Assembly (NCBI GenBank): GCA_026119855.1 | Contig: JAOWBW010000025.1 | Location: 992,001 to 1,056,000, forward strand | DNA length: 64,000 bases | Origin: Campanula takesimana | Taxonomy: Eukaryota; Streptophyta; Magnoliopsida; Asterales; Campanulaceae | Direction of reading: 5' to 3' | Part shown: positions 33,215 to 43,050 of the stretch, in pieces | Numbering within the stretch: the stretch's first letter is position 1 | Layout: each line of letters opens with the position of its first letter | The notes under the pieces: generated by a model | Database searches by the model: none | Told to the model about the DNA's origin: nothing | The model's input: the letters and a program-made list of their open reading frames with translations, nothing else | Position numbers and translations under genes: made by a program

Positions 33215-35264
33215 TGTCGCGGCCCCAAAACCCCGCGGGCCCGAGACCACGATCTGAACATCGACTTAAACAATAAACTCTAAAATAATGGAGATAAAAA
33301 TTTCCTTTTATACCCAAAAGATGATAACACAAGGTTTTGTAAATCAACTTGAACAACAAAGTAAAACTAGTATAAACTCCATAAGCTTATACACCAAAGT
33401 TACAAAATACACAAATCCTAGTGACGTCAATGTTTGGTACAAATATCCCCAAAAGTTTACACATTGATATAATGTAAACCAACCTATAACAACTTTCCCC
33501 AAAAGAATGTATCCACACTCGACGTCCTCTTTCTCGTGATCAGCGAGACTAATCCTTGGCACCTGGGGAGGGGTTAAGGAAAAACAAAGATAAAAATAAA
33601 GGGGGTGAGATAAATCTCAATAAGTTACTAATGCAACTACATGACATGCTATGATGCAAGAAGCAATAAGCAATAATAAATATCACATAGCATAGCATTT
33701 ATCACATAACAGATAGCAGTGTAAATAAACACATAACAAAGGATATAGCCAAGGTTTTCCAAACCGAAGAACCAAATAAAGGTCGCTGCGCAGCTTCAAT
33801 AATCAACAAATCATCATCTTCATAATAGCATGAAAGCTGAAGAGAAATCCCCGGTACCGGAACCAATAACCAAATGAAGTGTCACAAGGGACGGGAGACA
33901 TGCCACAAAGTCATGCTCCAAGTAAAGCTAAAATGCACATAAAGGAGCTAGCTCTTCTCACATCCAAGGCCAATCTGGAGGAGGGTAATAATGGGGCAAA
34001 ACAATGGTCAACATCACAATGGACTTGGCCGTGCCATCATAATGTTTCGCATCGCCCAAACACACACAAAATACCAGCTGGTCTTTCACGTAAAGGCTAA
34101 GTAATAAAATACTAGCACGATAAACAACAATTGATTCCAAAGTAGGGAATCATACCAAGAAGTCACCAAGAAAGTGAAATGTACCCACAACGCACAATTA
34201 AAGTGTTCCAATAATCTCAATTAACACTTAATTAATTTCAAACACAAACTTGATCACAAAGGACCCAATTCTATCACTAGAGTGTACTACAATGATCACT
34301 AAGGTCAACTAGAAGGACACCCAAGACTTAGACCAAAACGCATTCTTCAATCACACAAATTAACAAATGTAAACTTTCAGAGGTCTGTGCGGCCGCCCAC
34401 CAGGGACTGTGCGGTCGCCCAAACAAGCCCTCAAACAAGAACAAAAGCTTTCAGATAGATGTGCGGTCACCCAGACATTTTTGGGCGGTCGCCCAATCTT
34501 CTGAACTGCTGGAATTCGGGGAGGAAGAAATGGGTTCTTCATTTTCTTACCCAATTCACCCACAACTCAAAATCAACACAACCAACAAGTTCCAAAATGT
34601 ACCAAAACGATTTATAACTAGGATGGGGATCCAAATAACACCATTTGTCAACCAAAACCAAGAATCAAACCCAACATTCACAAAATCACCATTTTAGCCA
34701 AAAACTCAAATAAATTCCAAATCAATTCCAAACTCAACCAAACTTCAAATATAACAATTAAAGCATTTTAGAAACATGTTATGAGCATTTTAGCATAAAA
34801 ATGGGGGAAAAGCAACTTACTTGAAAATTCTCAAAGATGACGGAATTCGAATATTTTTGATTCTACGCGATCCTATCGACGATCTAAACACATTTCAAGT
34901 TTTAAGAAATGAGAGATTATGAGAGGAAGAGGAAGATAATGAAGAGAGAAGGAAAGAGAAAGAAACTTACCCACAATGGAGAGAGAGGGAGTTTGCTGGG
35001 AGAGGGGGATGGAGAGAGTGAGGGAGAGGGTGAGGGAGAAGAGAAGGAGTAGGGAAATTATTTAAAAAAATTACATTTAGGCCCCTCCCTTCTACTAACA
35101 CAATACTACACTAACCCAAATGACCCAAATAAAATGCTAGGCATAAATTAATATAACGCATAAAACACACACATAAATAATAATTTAAATAAATAAATAA
35201 GCAAATAAATAAATAATAATTATTTATTACTAATAAAATAGAGCCTAGATTTCGGGTCGTGACA
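33215..35264 (-). repeat. 5' LTR of element C
   Basis: 2050 bp, nearly identical to 25516-27582 except for small indels and a cluster of differences in the last 50 bases of the LTR (33215-33265), many at CG sites. The GC quartet is at 34387-34495. A TATA-like GGTATAAAAGG lies at about 33305-33315 on the minus strand. Confidence 0.93.
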
Positions 35265-35269
35265 GAACT
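35265..35269. repeat. Target-site duplication GAACT of element C (right copy)
   Basis: Exact copy of 25511-25515. Confidence 0.94.
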
Positions 35270-36000
35270 ACCTATGACTTGGGATTGGTTGTGATTTTAT
35301 GGATATTGCCTTATAGGATTATACATTTTATTTCATTTTGGGGCCAAGTTGAAACGTTGATGACAGACTATCAAAAGTTGATGGATATATTTTCTTAGAA
35401 AACTAAGTATGAGGTAATGCAAGTAGTTTGAGAAATTCAAAGATTATGACTGTATTATGTTTTATCTCATGAGGAAGTGAGTGTGGTAGTGGAATCTCAT
35501 TTGATCGGATAGTTGATGACGGTAAATTTTTTAGTATATCATTGAGTCATTGGATGACAATAATCGTTAGCCCTATTCCTTCTCTTATTTGTCCGGGTAG
35601 TAGTATGATTACTTGGGATGATGTCTAGATCGTCAATGCATACGGATGAACCAGAAAAGTAAAACTTATGGATGTTGATGATTTAAGGGTTGATGGTGAG
35701 CGTAACACTAATTAGGATAAAATCAGCTATGTCTCAGAAATGGTGAACAAGTGATAGTCTTGAGAATGTGAAATTTGGGATGAACGAGGAAGTTAACTTT
35801 AGGATGTTTGATATGAATATGCTTGAGATATGTATGTGTTCAATATGTGTGGGTTTATTTGAGTCATGGAATCGATGTCTGAAATCTTTAATAGGTACGT
35901 TATTTGGGGTTATGAGTGCTATATGATAATTGATATTTTGTGGCCTCGTTGTGATTGCGTGTGATGATTTTTGATAAGTGAATTCGCGGGCGAATTCTTT
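35270..36000 (+). other. E interior, right part, non-coding
   Basis: Continues E after C. No protein domain or long frame is visible. Confidence 0.6.
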
Positions 36001-36015
36001 TTAAGGAGGGTGGAT
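36001..36015 (+). promoter_or_regulatory. Polypurine tract of E
   Basis: TTAAGGAGGGTGGAT directly precedes TGTAACGACC of the 3' LTR. Confidence 0.88.
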
Positions 36016-38999
36016 TGTAACGACCCGAAAACCCGCCTCTATTTTCTTGCTAGTAAATAATTATTTATTTATTTAGTTATTTATTAGTTAAATTATTTTA
36101 TTAATTATGTCTGCATTTTGTGTTTCATAATATTTTATGCCTAGCATTTTAATTGATCATTTATGCTAGTGTAGAGTTATTGGGTCTTAGTTGTTAGTGG
36201 GGAATAGGGGTTATGTGTTACTAGGGCTAGAGGGGGCCTAAGTGTAAGATTTTAAATTAATAATCATCAACTCCCTCCCTCTCCCTCACCTTCTCTCTCT
36301 TTTCCCTGCACACACACACACACACACTCAATCTCTCTCTCTCTCTCCTCCATTGTTGGTGAAAAGGTAAGAAAACTCTCCTCCTTCTTCCTTCATTTTA
36401 GTCATCTTCCTCCCTCTATATCTTATTGCTCATTTTATGAAAAATGTTTAGATCGTCGATAGGATCGTGTAGAGCTAAGAAATTTCAAATTCCGTCATCT
36501 TTCATAAATTCCAAGTAAGTTACTAAATCCCCCTATTTATGCTTAAAATTCATCATGTATGTTGTATGTGTTGATATATGGGTTTATGTTCTTGTTTTAG
36601 AAATTTATACTTGAAATTGTGCAAGAACTCATATGAACTTGATTTTGGAAGCCTTGGAAGAAATTGTTGTTCTTGAAGTGATTTGTGAAGATTAGGTGAT
36701 GGATTGTTGGATTGGGATGATGAGTTATGTGTTGTTTGATATATTTGGAGTTGAATGGGGTCTTAACGGAGTTAGAATTTGTTTGGGTCGAGCTCTACAA
36801 TGGTGGGGAGGTATAAGGGTTGTTATATCAGGATTTAGGACAAAAGGAGTGAAATTCGGGTGTATTTTGGGGTCTGGGCGGTCGCCCACTTAGTTTTGGG
36901 CGACCTCCCACTAAATCAGCCTCATTTAGCTTGGTATCAGGGTTCCGGGGGCTCGCCCACTCAATTCCGGGCGCCCGCCCACTTTTTCCAGAATTTAGGT
37001 CGATCTTCCGGAGGCCATAACTTATTCGTCCGGACTCCGTTTTAGGCATGTAAACTATCGTTTCGAAGCTCTCTTCGAGTACTACAAGATGGGATAGGTT
37101 TTTCAGTGAAGTTATAAGTGTTATACTTTGGGATTTTATTGGGTGTTTGAGGTTAAGAGGAGTTGTATCGATCCATTGTGATCAAGTTTTGCAAATCCAA
37201 TTGAGTGACTTTGTTGAGTTGTTGTGATCATCTTTGTGATATAAGTGAGGATTTCATACTTTGAGACCCTTTTATTGAAAGTTATTTTACTGATTGAATT
37301 GATTTTAGGATAAGACTTGGTCTAGGTTTTAGGTGATATTCTATAGTACCTAGAGGGTTGTTTTGGAACACTAAAGTGTTGGGTTGGGTCCGTATGTGAT
37401 CATGTATGAATAGGTGTAACCTTTTGGGTTCGTTTGGGGTGTTGAGAATTGGTTCGTTTATGAACGGATGTAAAGCGTGATATGGTGATTGGGTACCTGT
37501 GGTTTTGATTAGCCTCTTTATGGTGTATTCATTCGGACTTTCTATTTGGAATTCTAGGTGTAAAAATATAGGGAGTTGATAGTCTTAGTACATCTTCATG
37601 AGTAAACGTTTAGGGAAATTTTGGTAATAGTTATTGTACCAATTGTGAGCGACCGTTTGAGTTGTGCTCCTTATGAGTCACTCGTGGGTATCATCTTTAG
37701 GATGACTTTGGTATGGTCCCTTATCTTGGAATCATCATGTTTTAATGATCAATGTTGTTGGGCTTTCTATGAGTAATCTTGTTTATCGTTGTTGGACTCT
37801 TTTATGAGAAACTTCTTGTGTTTATCGTTGTTGAACTCTTCTTGAGTAATCGTTTGCATATTTATGGTGATTAATTGGTATGGTTCCCTACTTTGGAACC
37901 TTTGGTTTTTTATCGAGCTAGTATTTATTACTTAGCATTTATTTGAAAGTCCAGCTGGTTATTTGTGTTCGAGTCAGGCAATGGATAATGTTATAATGGC
38001 ACGAGCCAAGTCCAGTATAGCATCGCCCATTGGTCCTTATTTTCCTCATCCAGATTGGCCTTGGTTGGGATGAGCTAGCTTCCTTCGGAAGTAGTCTAGC
38101 TAACTTTTTGGGTTTTGACTTTGTGTCATCTCCCCTGTCCTTTGTGACATGTTACATTGTTATGGTTCTGGTACCGGGGTTGTGATCTTCAGCTGTTTAT
38201 GCTACTATGAAGATTGGTTGATTGATTGATTAGTCGGTTCTGTCCGATGTTCTCTTCAGCTGTTATGCTGCTATGGTTGATAGATTAATTGGTTGGTCCT
38301 GACCGGGTTCTTATCTTTAGCCGTTTGTGCTTCTACGAAGATTGATTGATTGGTTGATGGTTTGGTTCTGCACAGAGGCTTCTTTGTTATATCCGTTTGG
38401 TGAAACCTTGGCTCAGTATCCTTTGTAACGTGTTTATTTCAGTCTTATGTGCTGCATGATGAGTTAGTCGTTATTTCCAACTGGTATGGGACAGTTGGCG
38501 ATAGGGAGCTTTCTCATTTGTTGTTATGTGATTTACTTGTTCAGTTATACCGTTGATTTGCATGATATTATGCCATGTAGCTGCATTAATAACTTACTGA
38601 GATTTTATCTCACCCCGTTTCTTTTATCCTTATTTTTCCTTAACACCCCCCCCCCAGGAAATCAAGTGGTAGCGTTGTGAGGTCCGTTGTAGCGGGAATC
38701 TTCTGAGCAGATTGATCGCCTTAGGGATAGTTGCTCTTCGGAGCCTTTATGTATTTTATTGTGGGTTCGTAGTCGTTCAGTGTTTTGTATACTCGGTTGT
38801 ACTTTGGGTATTTTTGTTAATAGTTGTTCTTGCTTCCGCGTTTGTTTCTAGTCTCCGAGTTATAATCTCATTGAGGTGTTGTTTGATGGTATTGGTTTCA
38901 TAGTTGAATTCACGCGCCCGGTTTGGTATTTTGCATTTTGGAGATGTATATTATGTAAATTTTATGATTAAGGATTTTAGTATTTTCCGGGGCGTGACA
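36016..38999 (+). repeat. 3' LTR of element E
   Basis: Direct repeat of 20842-23821 with few substitutions and small indels. Ends GGGGCGTGACA. Contains the quartet at 36875-36982. Confidence 0.94.
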
Positions 39000-39004
39000 A
39001 TGGG
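39000..39004. repeat. Target-site duplication ATGGG of element E (right copy)
   Basis: Exact copy of 20837-20841. Confidence 0.95.
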
Positions 39005-39150
39005 TGTGGTCTTTTCACCCTCCAGGACGGACACTTTTACCTCGAAAGAGAAGGTCATGGGAACCATTCTTGATAAAAATTTAGGTCTTAAAGAGATAAG
39101 AAGAAGTGCAGAATATTGCTGTGTGACCAAACTGGTCAAAATGGTTCAAA

Positions 39151-39283
39151 TTTATAGCTGTTGGAGAATCCTGTACATAAAGAAAGGGGATGTAAATCAG
39201 CAGCCCAGACGCGAGCGCCTCCTCCCTTGAGGACGCAACGCGCGCGCATCCCACGCCTTATTACAGGCGTGCGCGCCTCTGAC
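39151..39283 (-). promoter_or_regulatory. Putative aORF1 promoter: CpG trio plus TATA
   Basis: On the minus strand three CpG-rich motifs (39206-39283, cores GCGCGCCT, CGCGCGCG and GCGCTCGC) are followed after about 50 bp by CTATAAATT (TATA at 39151-39156). The candidate ATG of aORF1 is at 39067, about 85 bp further on. The same order occurs before the plant mobile domain gene and in the F LTR. Confidence 0.55.
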
Positions 39284-40617
39284 AGACGACAGAACAGAAC
39301 AGACCCTTGTCAGTTCCGTAACAACCCAGGCATTTCAACGCCTTCGACCTGCAACCAATTCAGCAACAGAGCAACATTCAACAGCAACAAGTGGAACACG
39401 TTTGTTTGTAAAAGAGTCGACACCTAAGATCGAGTCTAAATAAAACATAAAAAATGTAGATAAAATAGCTAGGATTGTAAATACGTGCTAGATGTTATTA
39501 CAAGTTAAAAATAAGTTGTTCAGGTACTCATCCCCCCAGTCTACTCTGAACCATCATCAGCGGTACTGTTCTTACCCTCATTGCCACTCTCGGTCTCCTC
39601 ATCATCATCGGCCTCTTCCTCAAACTCTTCAACAGTGATCTCATGACGGGTTCTCTTTGGCACCCTTGCCGATGAACTAGCACCTCCACGGCTCAAGCTC
39701 CTACTCAGTGAGTGCCTAGCCGACTGTACAGCCTCATCCACATCAAGAACAGCATCTCTGCATCCTCACCCCATACCACAGGCACCCCGAGACATGCCTC
39801 TAGTAGCTCCAGACACGGTCCCTACAGCCTCCCTGGTCAGGTTCGGCATGTCTCTGCACAGCTCCAGCACTTTCTCCTCAAGCTAGCGCAGCCTCCTCCG
39901 CATTCCTATGTTCTGGTGGCCTATGTGCCTATAAGCAGCTAAAGGCACCTGTTACAACAGAAACACAAAACTACATCAGAATGCTAAGATAAAAGAGACT
40001 GGAATAGAAAATAGGTCATAATCAGAAATGCACAGAAAGAATACAGTCATACCACATCCGTTTGGGCAGGGGGCTCCCTCTCCAGTGACATCTCTTCAGG
40101 GACTATCTCTCTCTGCTCCTCAACAATCCCAAAGTTCGAGTACGTATAGTACGAAGGAGGCAGAGGAGGATCAAAGCAATAACTTGCACCGGTGGGGTAA
40201 AACTGGGCAGAAGTAGAAGGAGCAGGCTGTGTTCCCTGAGGGTCTGGTAACATAAAGCCCCGCATCAGACTGTTCGCTCGAAAGAGACCATAATCCTGAT
40301 AAAGAAAGACGAAAGGGGTAGCATCAACCCCTTCCATATACATGGCCCTATCATCCTCAGACAGCGCCCCCCAGTTACGGGGACAGAAAGGAAGGAACTC
40401 TGGAACTGCCGGCCTAGGTGGGTTATGATAATCCACCATCTGGCTCCCATGCTGCCAGTATACCCTCTCCCCCATGTACATGGCCATGCACTCTACAGAG
40501 CTCATCAGAAGCCTTGAACGGGTATGGAACAGTGTGTGCTCTATGTTGACATAAATCAGTCTCTAGGGAAACAGTGACTGAGATATGGCCTTGGGCCTCA
40601 GACCGTCCAGATATTGC

Positions 40618-40622
40618 CTGGC
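40618..40622. repeat. Target-site duplication CTGGC of element H (left copy)
   Basis: CTGGC precedes TGTTAGGCCC and recurs at 50428-50432. Joining the sides restores exon 3 of the plant mobile domain gene. Confidence 0.94.
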
Positions 40623-41311
40623 TGTTAGGCCCAATTGGTAGGAAAATAGGCTAGAGGGGGGGGGGTGAATAGCCTTTTTAAACTTTTACAAAGAAACACT
40701 TTTATAAATGCAAAGTCACTTATCGGTTTGTAAATTATTATCAGTAAGCGCAGCGGAGAAGATATGGCTTGGTTTTAACTCACACAAAATCAGAAAAAAA
40801 AAATTTGAGAGCTTGGTTTAACACAAAGTGATTTCTAAAAGTTCAATGCAGTTTAAAGAGATTGGTCAATGGAAATTACAATGAATCAGTACAAACATAT
40901 ACGATCTGCCGGTGATAGAGTTCCAACCGGCAAAGATAAAGTAAGCAACAGAGACACAAAGATTTGGAGAGGTTCACAGTGTCAATACTGCTACGTCCTC
41001 TACCAAGTTTGGTCAGAACTTGGATTTGGGTTAAGAGTACATTAGATATTTCTAGTCTATTACAAGCACGGCTTTGCCGGAAACAAAGACTAAATTCTAG
41101 AGATCACTAATGGATCGTAATACAAATCTGACCAAGTGTTTTTGAGCGGCAAGTCCAATAGAACTTGTCTCACTCAGGTGGGTGTGTGAATAACTCAAAC
41201 AACGTATTCCTTAAATGATCTAGTTCAGGAATACTAACATTGTTGTTGAGTTGGTGCACAAGTGTATGTCCTATTAAATGATCTAATGATTATCTGGACA
41301 GAATGTTTGAG
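40623..41311 (-). repeat. Truncated 3' LTR of H
   Basis: Matches 49057-49746, the end half of the 5' LTR, and then changes abruptly to internal sequence at about 41311. The first ~680 bp of this LTR, including the TATA box, plus the polypurine tract and part of the extra ORF, are deleted. Confidence 0.9.
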
Positions 41312-42310
41312 TTGGGTTCAGACTTGATAACTACAGAGGGAGCAGTAAGTGTTGCACCGGCAAGAAGAGATCGTGCAAACCTGATCTGCTTAGCTCTTGG
41401 ATCTGTAGAAGGAATTTGAGAGGAAGGAACTTGGGCAACTGAAGACTTTGGCCTTGGAGCAGCAGGAAGATCATCAGTAGATACAACCTTTGACTAGCCT
41501 TCTTTTCTTAGGAGCTGCTGGAGTAGAATCGGCAAGAATCCTGTCTGTAGATGGAGCAGGAGTAGAAACGTCGGCAGGGGCGACATCAGTAACCTTGTCA
41601 AAATCAAGACTAGGGGGTGCAGGGGAAGCCCTAACTATTGCTGAGTTTCGCCTCAAGATGGTGCTAATCAGCATATAATGGCATCCTTTACCGGGGTGAG
41701 CCTTGTTCTTCCTTCTATCCTCCTTATACTTAAAGGCAGCAATGGCAATGGCCCTAAACAGATAGGCACACCAGTTGAATTCTTCTTGCAACACGATGGC
41801 TGCCATTGCTTCAAACTGTATATCAATAACATGGCTGTGAGAGCCAGATCTGCAGACCAAGCATCTATCAATAATCTCTACAAGGGTGAAGAATCTTCTT
41901 CTGTAATGAGCTTTAAGATGATTATCTCCATTGAGTCTAGGACCGGCTCCCCTTATAAGGGTCCATGCCTTGTCCAAGGTCTTATCATCAGTAATGGAGT
42001 CAACACCCTCATTCCCAAGCAGAGGGAACGCTTCATGAATAGAAGAAGGAGTAACAGAGATCGGCACGCCGGCGACGGTTGAGGCGATGAAGACGAAGAC
42101 AGAGGAGTCATTAGGATCAGTGATAACGGAGGCATTTGATAAGAACTCTTGAACTTGACCCAAAAAGATAAACTCAACACCAGTTGGAGTGATGAAGGAG
42201 TCCAGCAGAGAGCCAATCAGAAGATTCTTCAAGAAATTACCATCTAGAGTGTCGTCGAAGAAGGTGGAGTCAACATAGCCTCCATAGATATCCTTTTCGT
42301 TGCTCGACAT
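41312..42310 (-). pseudogene. Extra ORF downstream of H Pol
   Basis: Start chosen at 42310 (MSSNEKDIYGG); an upstream Met lies at 42325. The frame is open to 41474 and, after a frameshift near 41490, continues open to the deletion at 41311. The middle (FIFLGQVQEFLSNASV, then VAGVPISVTPSSIHEAF) resembles the putative plant transposon protein domain found in extra ORFs of plant retroelements. In Sireviruses the corresponding gene is often called env-like, but I see no clear signal peptide or membrane segment here. The role is unknown. Confidence 0.6.
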
Positions 42311-42325
42311 TTTTTGCAAAATCAC

Positions 42326-43050
42326 TCAAAAGATCTCACAAGTTAGAATAAATTAGTTCAAAATAGATTTGAAATGCAAGTGTAAAATCATCAAGTAGTT
42401 AACAGAAAATAGAGTTAACTCTGGTTTGAAGAATCGTAAGAGAATATGAGAGTAGATGAAGAACACAAGCAATAGTGATATTAAGAGAGAATGAAGAGCG
42501 AAAAGAATAAGAAGAGTTTAAGAGATGCTTATATATGTTATGGAAGAGAGATAGAGAATAGGAAGAGTTTGCATGGGAGAAAGAGAAATAATGATGAGTT
42601 TAACTGTAGCGAATAACTAGGAGAACGTGCGCACACAATGCATTAAATGCACGAATCAGACGGTTTAGATTTGACGGTTAAACTTAGGAGAGAGAAAGGG
42701 TAGAAGCGGCAACAATAAAGTTAAGGTTACCTTTCTGATTTATCATAAAGAGTTGGGATAAATCTTTGACACGATTTGGGTAAGGCGGTGCACACACGTG
42801 TCAGAGAGGAGGTGTGACCGATTGTACCTTTGATTTGACTAAGCTTACGTCATGTGTCAGAGAATCCTTATCCGTTTGGATGAGATCTTCTGATGAATTT
42901 TGAATTTTGAATTTTGACAAATCGGCAAGACATGATTCGGCAAGTTGTTGATCAGCAAGATATTTATCGGCATGATGTTTATCGGCAAGATAATTTATGT
43001 TCTGCTGATTTGATCGGTAGACTAACAGAAGTAGCAAAGTCAGCACAATT
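42326..43050 (-). other. H spacer between Pol and extra ORF, with CGGCAAGA repeats
   Basis: About 725 bp without a supported gene. At 42918-43016 the word ATCGGCAAGA or close variants (TTCGGCAAG, ATCAGCAAGA, ATCGGCATGA) recurs about every 20 bp, five or six times. Single CGGCAAG words are also frequent elsewhere in H. A frame at 42801-43067 with a hydrophobic N-terminus crosses this region but is probably incidental. Confidence 0.6.
42529..42535 (-). promoter_or_regulatory. TATA-like box before the extra ORF of H
   Basis: On the minus strand CATATATAAGC reads as a good plant TATA box about 220 bp before the ATG at 42310. This would allow a separate transcript for the extra ORF; it is inference. 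Confidence 0.4.

Larger units (their letters stand above)
25516..35264 (-). mobile_element. Element C: Tekay-type chromovirus (Ty3/Gypsy), defective
   Basis: LTRs 25516-27582 (3') and 33215-35264 (5'), GAACT duplication, Met-tRNA primer site and polypurine tract define a complete element on the minus strand. Gag, protease, RT, integrase and a C-terminal chromodomain are present. The RNase H is deleted, several stop codons interrupt Gag-Pol, and a Copia solo LTR splits the integrase. The chromodomain and its place in Pol support the Tekay/Del group of chromoviruses. Confidence 0.93.
20842..38999 (+). mobile_element. Element E: large-LTR Gypsy-type element with almost no coding DNA
   Basis: LTRs 20842-23821 and 36016-38999 (2980 and 2984 bp) are nearly identical and flanked by ATGGG. 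It has an initiator-Met-type primer site and a polypurine tract. Without nested C the internal region is only about 2.4 kb, and I find no gag, protease, RT or integrase in it. The LTR is colinear with that of the chromovirus C (CT-rich tract, ATCGTCGATAGGATCG block, CTCATCCAGATTGGCCTTGG block). E therefore looks like a non-autonomous relative of Tekay-type elements, similar in concept to large retrotransposon derivatives. The high LTR similarity suggests recent insertion, but C is nested in it, so C is younger still. Confidence 0.9.
20494..39067 (-). pseudogene. aORF1: antisense gene of F, split by element E
   Basis: Coding runs 39067-39000 then 20836-20494. With E and one ATGGG copy removed the frame is continuous with no stop (136 codons). 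The upstream frame is open to 39139, but the Met at 39067 fits the TATA box at 39151-39156 better. The protein is basic, with a PSVFDRLG motif and a Lys/Gly-rich stretch (KKGKGKG). I do not recognise a family. G has an antisense frame at the same place, with VFTRL and VFSRL motifs. It lies about 190 bp beyond the CTACG hairpin in both. E's insertion disrupts it, so it is inactive now. Confidence 0.6.
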
